Shown here one piece after another: positions 1 to 8,666 of a stretch of 36,976 nt of DNA. Position 1 is the first letter of the stretch. Every line of letters starts with the position of its first letter. The notes beneath the pieces were generated by a model that did not search any database, was not told the origin of the DNA, and saw only the letters and a list, made by a program, of their open reading frames with translations. A program made the translations under genes and the position numbers. This DNA is from Gammaproteobacteria bacterium (GTDB taxonomy: Bacteria; Pseudomonadota; Gammaproteobacteria; Pseudomonadales; Pseudohongiellaceae): positions 1 through 36,976 of the forward strand of contig JAUSMU010000126.1 of NCBI GenBank assembly GCA_030645995.1, in the 5' to 3' direction.

Positions 1-73
1 AGAAGGTGCTATTTATTCACGCTTCGCACCAATTCGATCGTTGTATCAAGTACGGTATTCGACAGGAAATGAC

Positions 74-1972
74 ATGCTGCAAAAGATAAGAGACAACTCC
101 CAGGGGATGATTGCAAAGGTCATTATTGGCTTCATTATTGCGCTGATGGCATTGTTCGGAGTCGAATCCATTGTTGGTGGATTTGTAAACAATTCGACCG
201 TCGCTGAGGTGAATGGTGAAGAGATCACTGAGCCAGAGCTGGCGACAAGCGTACAGAACCTGATGATGAGTGTCGGTGCAGATCTCGCCAATCTGGATGA
301 AGGGTTATTGCGCGAAGTTGCCTTGAATCAGATCATTGAGGACAGATTACTCAGTCAATCAGCGAGAAACGCCTCCATGACGATATCGAGCGATGCTATT
401 GATCGCCAGATTATCAACAATCCACAGTTCCAGATCGGAGGAGTATTTGACTCGAACCTGGCGCTGCGAACCATGGCCACACAGGGGTTCAGCGTGCAGG
501 CTTATCGCGATGCTTTGTCTAAGCAAATGGTGGTAGGTCAGCTGGTCAATGCATACGCCGCCTCCAGTTTTATGACGCAGAACGAGTTGGAGCGCATTGC
601 CGCGTTGACATCGCAAACTCGGGATTTCCGATTTTTGTCCGTTACCCTTGGCAATAGAACTGAAGGAGAGGTCATTCCGGCTGATCAAATTGAAACCTAT
701 TATCAAAATAACCAATCTCGCTTCATGGTTGAAGAAGAAGTAGCGGTCGATTATGTCCTGCTTGATAAAAGTGCTATTTTTGATGAGGTAGAAGTAAGTG
801 ATGCTGATGTTCAGGCTCAGTATGAGATCGAACGTAATGCATCCTCAGCTGCCACACAAAGACGAGCGTCTCATATCCTGCTTGAGCTCAGCAATGCGAG
901 GACTCAAGAACAGGCTTTAGCGCAGGCGGCTGCTCTAAAGACGCGATTAGATCAAGGCGAAGATTTTGCTGCACTTGCGTTGGAGGCTTCCAGCGATACG
1001 ATTTCAGCCCAGGCTGGAGGCGATATCGGCTATTCCGACGGGTCGGCATTTCCCCCTGAGCTGGAGGAAGTATTGGCAACTCTTGAGGTCGGACAGATAT
1101 CTGCCCCGGTTGTATCTGAATTCGGTATTCATATCGTCAAACTGACCGAGTACGATCTGAATGAATTTGCACCTTTTGAAGAAGTGTCTGATCGAATCCG
1201 TCGTGATCTCAGCGGTGCCGAAGTCGATCAATTGTATTTTTCCCGCCTGGAAACACTCGCAAACCTGGCCTTCGAGACAACAGATCTGAGAGAAATATCA
1301 GAGGACCTTGGTCTTGAAATAGTGGGAAGCGAGGCGTTTTCGCGCCTGGGTGGTACAACAGAAATTACCAGCAACAGCAATGTTGTCGCGGCGGCATTCA
1401 CGGAAGAAGTACTGGTAGGTGGCAATAACAGCGAGGTGGTTGAGATTGGGGATTCACGCGCGCTGGTTCTAAATATGCGGGAGCACAACGAGGCACATCT
1501 GAGACCGCTCGAGGAAGTGCGTGGTGAAATCGCAGCCATCTTGCGCACTGAGTTGGAGAAGGAAAGGGCGCAGGCAGTGGGTGAGGAACTATTAGCCTCT
1601 CTCCGCAATGGACAATCCGTGGAAGAGATGATCACGACAAGTGAGTTACAGTGGATTTCTCAGACTGGGGTGTCAAGGGATCAGTCGGGCCTCAACACGG
1701 AGGTGCTACAGCGTGCATTCACTTTGTCCCCCCCCCAGGGAGGCATCCCGACACTCGATGGTTTCGCTTTGAGCAATGGCACTTATGTGGTATTGGAGCT
1801 GCAGTCCGTCAATCGAGGCACGTTGGACCAGCTCGCCACTGAAGAGCGCACAACGCTGATTAGTTCAAGTGTGGAGGCTGATGGCAGAGCAGCTTTCGAT
1901 GCTTTCTTGTCAAACTCCAGAAATAACGCGGACATTACCGAAAGCTTGGTTGAAGAAGAACCATTGCTGTAA
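74..1972 (+). CDS. ppiD: Periplasmic folding chaperone PpiD (SurA/parvulin family)
   Basis: Membrane-anchored periplasmic chaperone thought to help newly exported proteins leave the Sec translocon. The 632-residue product has a short cytoplasmic N-terminus, one membrane span at about residues 13-35, a SurA-like N-terminal region, and a parvulin (PpiC) domain at about 265-355 running from ASHILLEL to GIHIVKL. Length fits E. coli PpiD (about 620). The reading frame is open further upstream from a TTG at 41, but the ATG at 74 follows an AGGAA ribosome site and gives the classic MLQKIRDNSQG start. In E. coli the parvulin domain of PpiD has little isomerase activity, so the role is probably chaperoning. 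A nine-C run at 1728-1736 lies in the C-terminal part. It converges with mltD, with only 33 bases between them. Confidence 0.95.
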   Translation: MLQKIRDNSQGMIAKVIIGFIIALMALFGVESIVGGFVNNSTVAEVNGEEITEPELATSVQNLMMSVGADLANLDEGLLREVALNQIIEDRLLSQSARNASMTISSDAIDRQIINNPQFQIGGVFDSNLALRTMATQGFSVQAYRDALSKQMVVGQLVNAYAASSFMTQNELERIAALTSQTRDFRFLSVTLGNRTEGEVIPADQIETYYQNNQSRFMVEEEVAVDYVLLDKSAIFDEVEVSDADVQAQYEIERNASSAATQRRASHILLELSNARTQEQALAQAAALKTRLDQGEDFAALALEASSDTISAQAGGDIGYSDGSAFPPELEEVLATLEVGQISAPVVSEFGIHIVKLTEYDLNEFAPFEEVSDRIRRDLSGAEVDQLYFSRLETLANLAFETTDLREISEDLGLEIVGSEAFSRLGGTTEITSNSNVVAAAFTEEVLVGGNNSEVVEIGDSRALVLNMREHNEAHLRPLEEVRGEIAAILRTELEKERAQAVGEELLASLRNGQSVEEMITTSELQWISQTGVSRDQSGLNTEVLQRAFTLSPPQGGIPTLDGFALSNGTYVVLELQSVNRGTLDQLATEERTTLISSSVEADGRAAFDAFLSNSRNNADITESLVEEEPLL

Positions 1973-2005
1973 AAGACACATATCCAGGAGAGGAGCTGGC
2001 TGATA

Positions 2006-3637
2006 TCAGTTAAGCTCCGAACCCTCGGGACGCAAAAGCAGTTGTTGCCCAGGGTGTATCAACCCTTTAGCTTGAAGGTCATTCCACTCAAGAAGTTCCG
2101 CAACCTCTACACCATATTTTCTTGCAATACGGGCAAGCGTGTCGCCAGATTTGACTATGTACTGAATTGCATCATTGCCTCGTCCACTTTCGACCGCCTG
2201 CGCGATAGCTGGATCGGAGTGAAGCATCAGAATCTGGCCGGGGCGCAAGACGGCTTCAGTTGAAATGTTATTCCACGCGGCAAGTGTCGATGTACTTAGA
2301 TTGTAGCGATTCGCTATCCGCCACAGACTGTCGCCGGAACGGACCTCGTATCGTGTAGGTGGCGTCATACCTAGCGGAGAAACGTCACCGGCAATGGTTA
2401 CACCAGCCAAGTATTCAGGAGCATTCGGGGTGGCTAATGGGACTGCCGACTTATAGGCGCGGGGTATTAGGAGTGATTCGCCGGCAATTATACGACTGTC
2501 TTCAATTCCATTGGCTTGTTGTAATGCCGCAACTTGCGTATTGAACTGGCGTGCAATCTTGCTAAGTGTATCGCCAGACTGTACTACATACCTATCCCAG
2601 GTTACTGGAGTCTGACCTTGCAGACTCGCCACTGCAGACTCAAAAGCACCCATTTGATCAATTGGAACCAGAAGTGTATGCGGACCGTCCGGGTGTGTGG
2701 CCCATTGTCTGATTCCAGGGTTCAGTTGGTAAAGAATTTCAGGGTCAACCCCAGCCAGACTGGCAACCAACGCCAAATCAATTTGTGTCCCTGCATCCAG
2801 TCTGGCAACCACTCTCTCATTTCTGACATCCGCCAATTCCAGACCATAATGGTCAGGAGTGGAAATCAATCGAGAAAGGGCAATTAATTTCGGAACAAAA
2901 TCTTCTGTGGTCGAGGAAAGATTCAGAGACCAGTAATCCGTCGCACGAGATCTACGGCTGTTTTGTTCGATAGCCTTCTGGACGTTACCCTGGCCTGTGT
3001 TATACGCGGCTAAAGTGAGAAGCCAGTCGTTTTCAAACATCTCGTTGAGTGTGGTCAAGTAGTCCAGCGCTGCGCTGGTCGAGGCGATTGGATCCCGTCG
3101 GCCGTCATACCACCAATCCTGCTTAATCCCTAAACTTCTGGCAGTAGCGTTAACAATTTGCCATAGCCCAACTGAATTTTTCCCGGCTGTGGCATTGGGG
3201 TTGTAAGCACTTTCCACGATGGGAAGAAGTGCCAACTCCAAGGGTAAAGAGCGTCTCTCTAGCTCCTCAACAATTTCAAAGATGAAAGGCCTTGATCGCT
3301 CCGTGACTGTCTTTAGAAAGGCGGGGTTGTCTTTATAGAAAGCGATCTGTTCCTCTATCCTCTCATTGTCATGACTCAGGCTGAACGAAAGGCCACTACC
3401 AATCCTCGTCCATATATTATCGAATTGATCAGCAGCAGTTTCGCTGCCTCCTGACCCGGACTGAATATGAACCCTTGCTGGATCTGCTCGACCAGTTACG
3501 ATTCGGGCAGAATTGCTCGTCGCTCCCGGAGTTGTTTGAGTATCCCCCTGGAGGACAATGTTTGGATCTTGAACGACACTGCAGGCATTCAGCAGTGTAA
3601 CAACTGAAATCAAAGCACTTAGCTTGTTCAGTCGCAC
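2006..3637 (-). CDS. mltD: Membrane-bound lytic murein transglycosylase D, LysM lipoprotein
   Basis: Cleaves the MurNAc-GlcNAc bond of peptidoglycan, leaving 1,6-anhydro ends, at the outer membrane. I chose the GTG at 3637. It gives a compact lipoprotein signal (MRLNKLSALIS, then LLNAC with the lipidated Cys at 19) and has GGAG 11 bases upstream. The frame stays open to an ATG at 3733, but that start would add an unlikely 32-residue extension. The SLT domain has the catalytic Glu in LPIVESAYNP, the GLWQI motif, and AAYNTGQGNV further on. Three LysM repeats follow, each starting with a Y-x-V-x-SGD(T/S)L pattern, for glycan binding. E. coli MltD has fewer LysM repeats. It lies about 100 bases behind gloB on the same strand, the usual pairing. 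Confidence 0.93.
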   Translation of the reverse strand: MRLNKLSALISVVTLLNACSVVQDPNIVLQGDTQTTPGATSNSARIVTGRADPARVHIQSGSGGSETAADQFDNIWTRIGSGLSFSLSHDNERIEEQIAFYKDNPAFLKTVTERSRPFIFEIVEELERRSLPLELALLPIVESAYNPNATAGKNSVGLWQIVNATARSLGIKQDWWYDGRRDPIASTSAALDYLTTLNEMFENDWLLTLAAYNTGQGNVQKAIEQNSRRSRATDYWSLNLSSTTEDFVPKLIALSRLISTPDHYGLELADVRNERVVARLDAGTQIDLALVASLAGVDPEILYQLNPGIRQWATHPDGPHTLLVPIDQMGAFESAVASLQGQTPVTWDRYVVQSGDTLSKIARQFNTQVAALQQANGIEDSRIIAGESLLIPRAYKSAVPLATPNAPEYLAGVTIAGDVSPLGMTPPTRYEVRSGDSLWRIANRYNLSTSTLAAWNNISTEAVLRPGQILMLHSDPAIAQAVESGRGNDAIQYIVKSGDTLARIARKYGVEVAELLEWNDLQAKGLIHPGQQLLLRPEGSELN

Positions 3638-3753
3638 CGGCGCTATTGCTCCAGAGAAGCCGTAAATTGATCTTAAAGTGTTAAAATTCAAAAGCATTAT
3701 ATAACTTGCCAGATTGAAAATTGCGGGGCGCAAGGTTGTCTATAGCCCGGATA

Positions 3754-4563
3754 TTATGCAGAAAAACTGTCCTTCCATCGTCTAAGTGCCGCAAATACTT
3801 CGATGTCACTACTGTCGAAGGGGATGGCCATTTTCTCGATAACGGTTTCTCTGACGGCCTTAGTATGACAGCGTAAAAAAGGATTAGTTCGCAACTCCAT
3901 TGATAACATGGATGGAACTGTTGAGACCTCCGCGTTACGGGCTTCGTTCACCTGCTGAAGCCGTTCAATCGTGTCTCGGTTACCTGGTTCTGCATACAAC
4001 GCAAAGCGTAGATTGTTCTGCGTGTATTCATGGGCACAATATACCATGGTCGACGCAGGCAGGGACGCCAGTTTATCCAGCGAAGCGTACATCATGCCGG
4101 GATTACCTTCAAAAATTCTTCCGCACCCTCCACAAAAAAGGGTATCTCCACAAAATAGCAGCCCAGATTCGATGTTTTCTTCGTTTGAATAGCTGCACGT
4201 ATGGTAAGCAATGTGATCTAAAGTATGCCCAGGCACAGATATTACTGAGAACTCGGTTCCTGCCACATTTAGCTTGTCGCCGCCACCAAGCGGAGAGGTC
4301 ACTGAATCAATTTTACTGGATTGCGGGCCGTACACAGGCGTGTCTGGAAATTCTGCCAAGAGTGCTTTCACCCCACCGATGTGATCCACATGGTGATGGG
4401 TCAGCAGAATTGCGGATATGTGTAGATCTTCGGCAAGTAACATTGCTAGGACGGGGTCTGCATCGCCGGGATCAACGATACACACATCTCTGCTGCCGTC
4501 TTGACCAAACGCCCATATATAATTGTCACTAAAAGCGCGGATGGAACTTACTTTGAGAGCCAT
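3754..4563 (-). CDS. gloB: Hydroxyacylglutathione hydrolase (glyoxalase II)
   Basis: Second enzyme of methylglyoxal detoxification: hydrolyses S-D-lactoylglutathione to D-lactate and glutathione in the cytosol. The 269-residue metallo-beta-lactamase fold protein has the two-metal motif THHHVDH at 55-61, the downstream metal ligands in VPGHTLDH, and FCGDTLF, then the C-terminal glyoxalase II domain with the MVYCAHEYT and LRTNPFLR motifs that contact glutathione. Length is slightly above E. coli GloB (251). It is divergent from the yafS-like gene, with 60 bases between starts, and upstream of mltD. This gloB/methyltransferase/rnhA/dnaQ neighbourhood is conserved in gammaproteobacteria. Confidence 0.95.
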   Translation of the reverse strand: MALKVSSIRAFSDNYIWAFGQDGSRDVCIVDPGDADPVLAMLLAEDLHISAILLTHHHVDHIGGVKALLAEFPDTPVYGPQSSKIDSVTSPLGGGDKLNVAGTEFSVISVPGHTLDHIAYHTCSYSNEENIESGLLFCGDTLFCGGCGRIFEGNPGMMYASLDKLASLPASTMVYCAHEYTQNNLRFALYAEPGNRDTIERLQQVNEARNAEVSTVPSMLSMELRTNPFLRCHTKAVRETVIEKMAIPFDSSDIEVFAALRRWKDSFSA

Positions 4564-4623
4564 AGTGTATTATCCATAGAACTAAAGACCATGCATTCCG
4601 ACAGATGGATGTAAGTTGTAACC

Positions 4624-5442
4624 ATGTCACTTTTCTCAAACTATCGAATGCGATGGCAGCAGCGCCATCAATTGCCTGAGCCTCAAATCTTGTTTCAGGA
4701 TATGGATGTCTGGCTGCGGTCTCCGCTTGGTCGTGAGTTGCTGGCGACTGAAAAAAACATGCTTGAACCGCTTCTGGCACGTGTCTTTGGATATCATATT
4801 CTGCAGTTGGGTTGTTGCGCGCAGTCCATGTTAGGCGAAAGTCCCGTGGGGCATAAGTTTTTTTTCTCCCCGTCCCATATTACTGGCACTCGCTTCCCGG
4901 TTGCCAATAATGAGTTCTTACCATTATTGAACGAAAGCGTTGACGCTGTATTAATTCACCACGCGCTGGATTTTACTCCGGACAGCCACAGGCTGCTGAG
5001 AGAGGCAACCAGAGTGGTTATGCCCGGCGGAAAGCTGTTGATTATCGGATTCAATCCCATAAGTACATGGGGACTCAGAAAACTTTTTCGTTGGAAAAGT
5101 TGCCTACCGTGGAGTGGGCGATTCATCTCGAGTGGGAGGGTGAGTGACTGGTTGAAACTGCTGGATTTCAGCGTCGACAAAGTGATGCATAGCGGTTACC
5201 TCCTTCCAATCAACAATCTGAAAATGGTTGGCCTGGCGCCAAAAATGGAAAGGCTCGGGCGACGCTTTCTGCATCCGCTCGGGGCTGTGTATTTTATAGT
5301 AGCGTGCAAACAGGTGATGCCTATGACGCCAATTGTGCCGCGCTGGCCACGAATTCCACGGCCTGTTATTGTGCGCCCAGTTGGTGAAGCAGCGGGAATA
5401 CACAGCGAAAATGACAAAACCAGAACGCCTGTCTCCAGTTAA
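4624..5442 (+). CDS. SAM-dependent methyltransferase, YafS-like
   Basis: Class I methyltransferase-like protein of 272 residues; substrate unknown. The SAM motif I region is unusual (HILQLGCCAQS instead of the common GCGxG pattern), but later elements are recognisable: VDAVLIHHALDF, the post-motif VVMPGGKLLIIGFNP, and a hydrophobic strand near YFIVACK. The family relative is E. coli YafS, which also sits between gloB and rnhA, so position and sequence agree. The ATG at 4624 is used. The C-terminal 35 residues are basic and proline-rich and may be disordered. The degenerate motif I means SAM binding is inferred from the family. Confidence 0.85.
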   Translation: MSLFSNYRMRWQQRHQLPEPQILFQDMDVWLRSPLGRELLATEKNMLEPLLARVFGYHILQLGCCAQSMLGESPVGHKFFFSPSHITGTRFPVANNEFLPLLNESVDAVLIHHALDFTPDSHRLLREATRVVMPGGKLLIIGFNPISTWGLRKLFRWKSCLPWSGRFISSGRVSDWLKLLDFSVDKVMHSGYLLPINNLKMVGLAPKMERLGRRFLHPLGAVYFIVACKQVMPMTPIVPRWPRIPRPVIVRPVGEAAGIHSENDKTRTPVSS

Positions 5443-5480
5443 AGTACATTGTTAAGATTCATATCGTGGAAGGTGTTTGA

Positions 5481-5936
5481 TTGTCTAATGTTGTAGAAAT
5501 GTACACAGACGGAGCGTGCAAGGGTAACCCTGGAAGAGGTGGGTGGGGAGTTTTGCTGAGATATAAAGGGATTGAGAAAATTCTCTATGGAGGAGAAACC
5601 CTCACCACCAATAATCGCATGGAACTTACTGCGGTAATACAAGGGCTCATGGCACTCAAACGTTCAGGATGTGATGTCACCGTTATTAGCGACTCGAAAT
5701 ACGTACTAACGGGAATTACCGAGTGGTTGCCCAACTGGAAAAAGCGCAATTGGAAAACCGCTGCCAAAAAGCCAGTGCTCAATGACGATCTTTGGCGAAA
5801 GCTGGATGAACTTGCCGTACAGCACAAAATCAGATGGGAGTGGGTCAAAGGCCACAGCGGTCATCGTGAAAATGAATTGGCTGATGAACTGGCCAATCGT
5901 GGGATTGATGAGCTGCTTACAAGTACAAGTGAATAA
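5481..5936 (+). CDS. rnhA: Ribonuclease HI
   Basis: Cuts the RNA strand of RNA-DNA hybrids, removing primers and R-loops. The 151-residue protein carries the four acidic catalytic residues: D10 in [12 protein letters not shown]48 in [10 protein letters not shown]71 in VISDSKYV, and the Asp of ENELADELA near 135. The basic handle region ([11 protein letters not shown]) of the E. coli enzyme is present. The start is a TTG at 5481, preceded by GGAAGG at 5468-5473 with seven bases of spacing; it matches the family N-terminus, whereas the first ATG in frame is at 5499. It lies 29 bases before dnaQ in the same direction. In E. coli the two genes are divergent. Confidence 0.96.
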   Translation: MSNVVEMYTDGACKGNPGRGGWGVLLRYKGIEKILYGGETLTTNNRMELTAVIQGLMALKRSGCDVTVISDSKYVLTGITEWLPNWKKRNWKTAAKKPVLNDDLWRKLDELAVQHKIRWEWVKGHSGHRENELADELANRGIDELLTSTSE

Positions 5937-5965
5937 TTCAACAATATCAGGCTATTAGATAGACT

Positions 5966-6679
5966 ATGCGACAAATTGTCTTAGATACCGAAACCACCGG
6001 ACTGGATCCCGCTCAAGGTCACAGAGTCATCGAGATCGGATGTATCGAAATTGAAAATAGACGTCTCACCGGACGTCACTTTCATTGCTATTTGAATCCA
6101 GATCGTGAGATCGACGAAGGCGCAGTCCAAGTGCATGGCATCACATCAGCCTTCCTTGCCGATAAACCTCGATTTCGAAACGTAGCAGACGACTTTTTGC
6201 ACTTCGTCTCAGAAGCCGAACTGATTATACATAATGCTCCGTTTGACATTGGCTTTCTCAATAGCGAGCTCAAGCTCATTGGGGGGCAGCATGGTCGAAT
6301 GGAAGACTACTGTTCAGTTGTAGATACCTTGACGATGGCTCGTAAGAAGCACCCGGGGCAGCGCAACAGTCTGGACGCTCTCTGCAAGCGCTATGAGGTG
6401 GATAACTCACAACGAGATCTGCACGGTGCGTTGCTGGATGCAGAGATTCTTGCCGATGTCTATCTATTGATGACCGGAGGGCAGACATCATTATTGTTGG
6501 GAACAGAAGAGACTAATGTCAGGAAAATTAAAGTTGTAAGTCGCAAACTCGATTTTGACCGTCCGCCACTGCTTGTAAGCCATGTAGAAGAAGAGGCAAT
6601 GGCCGCCCATACACGTTTACTTTTACGTATCAACAAGCTAAGCGGTAACCATTGTCTCTGGACCACTTCAGAGCGTTGA
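5966..6679 (+). CDS. dnaQ: DNA polymerase III epsilon subunit (3'-5' proofreading exonuclease)
   Basis: Proofreading exonuclease of the replicative polymerase. The 237-residue DEDDh-type exonuclease shows Exo I (LDTETTGLDP, D7 and E9), Exo II (HNAPFDIGFLN), and Exo III epsilon (the His of DLHGALLDAEILADVY with its Asp). The tail after about 180 would hold the region that binds the alpha subunit. Length is close to E. coli (243). It starts 29 bases after rnhA stops and is followed by nudC after 25 bases, consistent with an rnhA-dnaQ-nudC-sohB transcript. Confidence 0.96.
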   Translation: MRQIVLDTETTGLDPAQGHRVIEIGCIEIENRRLTGRHFHCYLNPDREIDEGAVQVHGITSAFLADKPRFRNVADDFLHFVSEAELIIHNAPFDIGFLNSELKLIGGQHGRMEDYCSVVDTLTMARKKHPGQRNSLDALCKRYEVDNSQRDLHGALLDAEILADVYLLMTGGQTSLLLGTEETNVRKIKVVSRKLDFDRPPLLVSHVEEEAMAAHTRLLLRINKLSGNHCLWTTSER

Positions 6680-6704
6680 GTCTACTCAAGGAACTGGCGT
6701 AGCA

Positions 6705-7541
6705 ATGGAACTAAAACCTGATTACTTTTTGAAACCGGAAAATTTTTCCGGCAAAGAGCAGGTACTACTCTTCCACAATGGAGAAATTCTCCACCGAAAC
6801 GAAAATTTCTTTTGGCCGGTAACAACCCTGCTGGATATCTGCATTGAGTCACAGCAACACTTGCTGATGATAGGCGAAGTTGCCTTGCGTCCATGCTTGG
6901 CTCTTGAGCTCAGTGATATGAGTTTTCGCCTGCTTGACGCTGAAAAAGCGTCACTCAAGGAACTGCTGTTCAGCCAGAACATGGAAGTTTTTGCCTCTGT
7001 GGGTAAAGCCAATCAGTTGCTCCATTGGTACGATAGTCATCGATATTGTGGCAAATGCGGAACCCTTACGGTGCCGCATAGTTCCGAGCGAGCGTTGGTC
7101 TGCACCTCTTGCAAACTCCATTTCTATCCTCGAATCAATCCCTGCGTGATAGTCCTGGTTATCAGGCAAGATGAAATACTGCTTGCACGCCATTTTGGTA
7201 AAACTAGCGCATTCTTCAGCTGTCTGGCGGGATTCATGGAGGTGGGAGAAACCCCCGAAGAAACGGTTGTGAGAGAGGTACAAGAAGAGGTAGGAATCAA
7301 AGTGGAAAACATCCGCTATATGAGGAGTCAGTCATGGCCATTCCCATCGCAATTGATGCTCGGTTTTTTTGCCGATTACAAGTCTGGTGACATCCGTGTA
7401 GATGGCAAGGAGATCGCTGAAGCAGGCTGGTTCCGGCGCGCCGATTTGCCCATAATTCCAACAGCCAGTATCAGTGTCGCAGGACAACTCATTGAGTTAT
7501 TCTTGCAGCACTTTGAATTGCGAGAGCGCAATCGATTTTAA
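6705..7541 (+). CDS. nudC: NADH pyrophosphatase / NAD-cap decapping hydrolase NudC
   Basis: Hydrolyses NADH to NMNH and AMP; in E. coli it also removes the NAD cap from RNA 5' ends. In 278 residues it has an N-terminal domain, a zinc ribbon with C115, C118, C133 and C136, and the Nudix box at about 176-198 (GFMEVGE through REVQEEVGI). After it comes SQSWPFPSQLM, matching the SQPWPFPxS signature that defines the NADH-specific subfamily. The ATG at 6705 has AAGGA 12 bases upstream. sohB begins 10 bases after the stop. Confidence 0.94.
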   Translation: MELKPDYFLKPENFSGKEQVLLFHNGEILHRNENFFWPVTTLLDICIESQQHLLMIGEVALRPCLALELSDMSFRLLDAEKASLKELLFSQNMEVFASVGKANQLLHWYDSHRYCGKCGTLTVPHSSERALVCTSCKLHFYPRINPCVIVLVIRQDEILLARHFGKTSAFFSCLAGFMEVGETPEETVVREVQEEVGIKVENIRYMRSQSWPFPSQLMLGFFADYKSGDIRVDGKEIAEAGWFRRADLPIIPTASISVAGQLIELFLQHFELRERNRF

Positions 7542-7551
7542 GGAGTAATTT

Positions 7552-8625
7552 TTGGAGTATTTTATTGAGTATTGCCTGTTTCTAGCAAAGGTCGTCACCT
7601 TGGTTGTTGCTTTCATTGTGATCATTGGAGCGATGATTGCGATAGGGGGAAGGGGGCGGAGAGTAGCAGGGAAGGGAGCCATCAGTGTTGTTCGCCTCAA
7701 TGATGAATTGGACGACATGCGCGATGCCATGAAAAAGGTTGTCTACGACAAGGACACTTTCAAACATGAGCAGAAGCGGGAAAAAAAGAGGCATAAAGAA
7801 GAGGCGCGCGAACTTAAGAGCTCAAGGAAAAGCCTGGAGTCAGATTCCGAGATTGACCCTCATTCAAAAAAACGTGTCTATGTAATAGATTTTAATGGAG
7901 ATATTCAGGCTAGCGAAGTGGAGTCACTGCGCGAGGAAATTACCGCAATCCTGTCGTTGGCCACATCGCAAGACGAAGTGTTGGTTAGATTGGAGAGCCC
8001 CGGCGGCATGGTTCATGCCTATGGACTGGCTGCGTCACAATTGTCTCGCATCAAGGAACATGGCATACCGCTGACTGTATGTGTTGATATGGTTGCTGCC
8101 AGTGGTGGCTACATGATGGCTTGCCTTGCTGATAGATTGGTCGCGGCCCCATTCGCGATTCTTGGTTCGATTGGGGTGCTGGTCCAGATGCCAAACTTTC
8201 ATCGCCTCTTGCACAAGCACGAAGTCGATTATGAAACTATCAGTGCCGGGGAATTCAAGACGACTCTTACGACCTTTGGCGAGATCACACAGCGTGGACG
8301 AGACAAGGTCAAGGAAGATGTCGAGGAGATGCACGCCATATTCAAGGACTGGGTGAAGCAGCATCGTCCTGCAGTGGAAATTGACAGCATAGCCACCGGT
8401 GAAACATGGGTTGGTTTGCAGGCCATGGAACGCAGCATGATTGACGAAATCATTACTAGTGACGAATGCATCATTAGAGCGTGTGACGACGCCGATGTCT
8501 TTGCTGTGCGCTTTGAAATACGCAGAACCATTAGCGATAAATTGGGTGCGGCGATTCACACCACTATTGATAAAACGGTTTTGTCGTGGCTCAAGAGAGC
8601 CCGTCAGAGTGCTTATTTCTCCTAA
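7552..8625 (+). CDS. sohB: Inner-membrane serine protease SohB (SppA/S49 family)
   Basis: Membrane-anchored S49 peptidase facing the periplasm. The 357-residue protein has one N-terminal span (about 9-31), a highly charged coiled stretch at about 50-100 rich in Lys/Glu, then the S49 domain with LESPGGMVHAYG, the nucleophile S184 in VAASGGYMMAC, and the likely general base K236 in GEFKTTLT. This Ser-Lys pair is the SppA arrangement. Similarity to E. coli SohB runs the whole length. The start is a TTG at 7552 with AAGGAG at 7540-7545 and six bases of spacing, overlapping the nudC stop region; no in-frame ATG is nearby. Confidence 0.94.
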   Translation: MEYFIEYCLFLAKVVTLVVAFIVIIGAMIAIGGRGRRVAGKGAISVVRLNDELDDMRDAMKKVVYDKDTFKHEQKREKKRHKEEARELKSSRKSLESDSEIDPHSKKRVYVIDFNGDIQASEVESLREEITAILSLATSQDEVLVRLESPGGMVHAYGLAASQLSRIKEHGIPLTVCVDMVAASGGYMMACLADRLVAAPFAILGSIGVLVQMPNFHRLLHKHEVDYETISAGEFKTTLTTFGEITQRGRDKVKEDVEEMHAIFKDWVKQHRPAVEIDSIATGETWVGLQAMERSMIDEIITSDECIIRACDDADVFAVRFEIRRTISDKLGAAIHTTIDKTVLSWLKRARQSAYFS

Positions 8626-8666
8626 ACTCTTCTATTCAGCATTTATCTTTCGTACGGATAGTTCTG

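Noticed and set aside
1973-2005. Bidirectional terminator between ppiD and mltD
   Set aside because: Only a short palindrome (CTGATATCAG) is present, without a T run or GC-rich stem.
3900-4532. A 210-codon plus-strand open frame within gloB
   Set aside because: It is antisense to a clear glyoxalase II gene; composition is Cys/His/Arg-rich and shows no domain.
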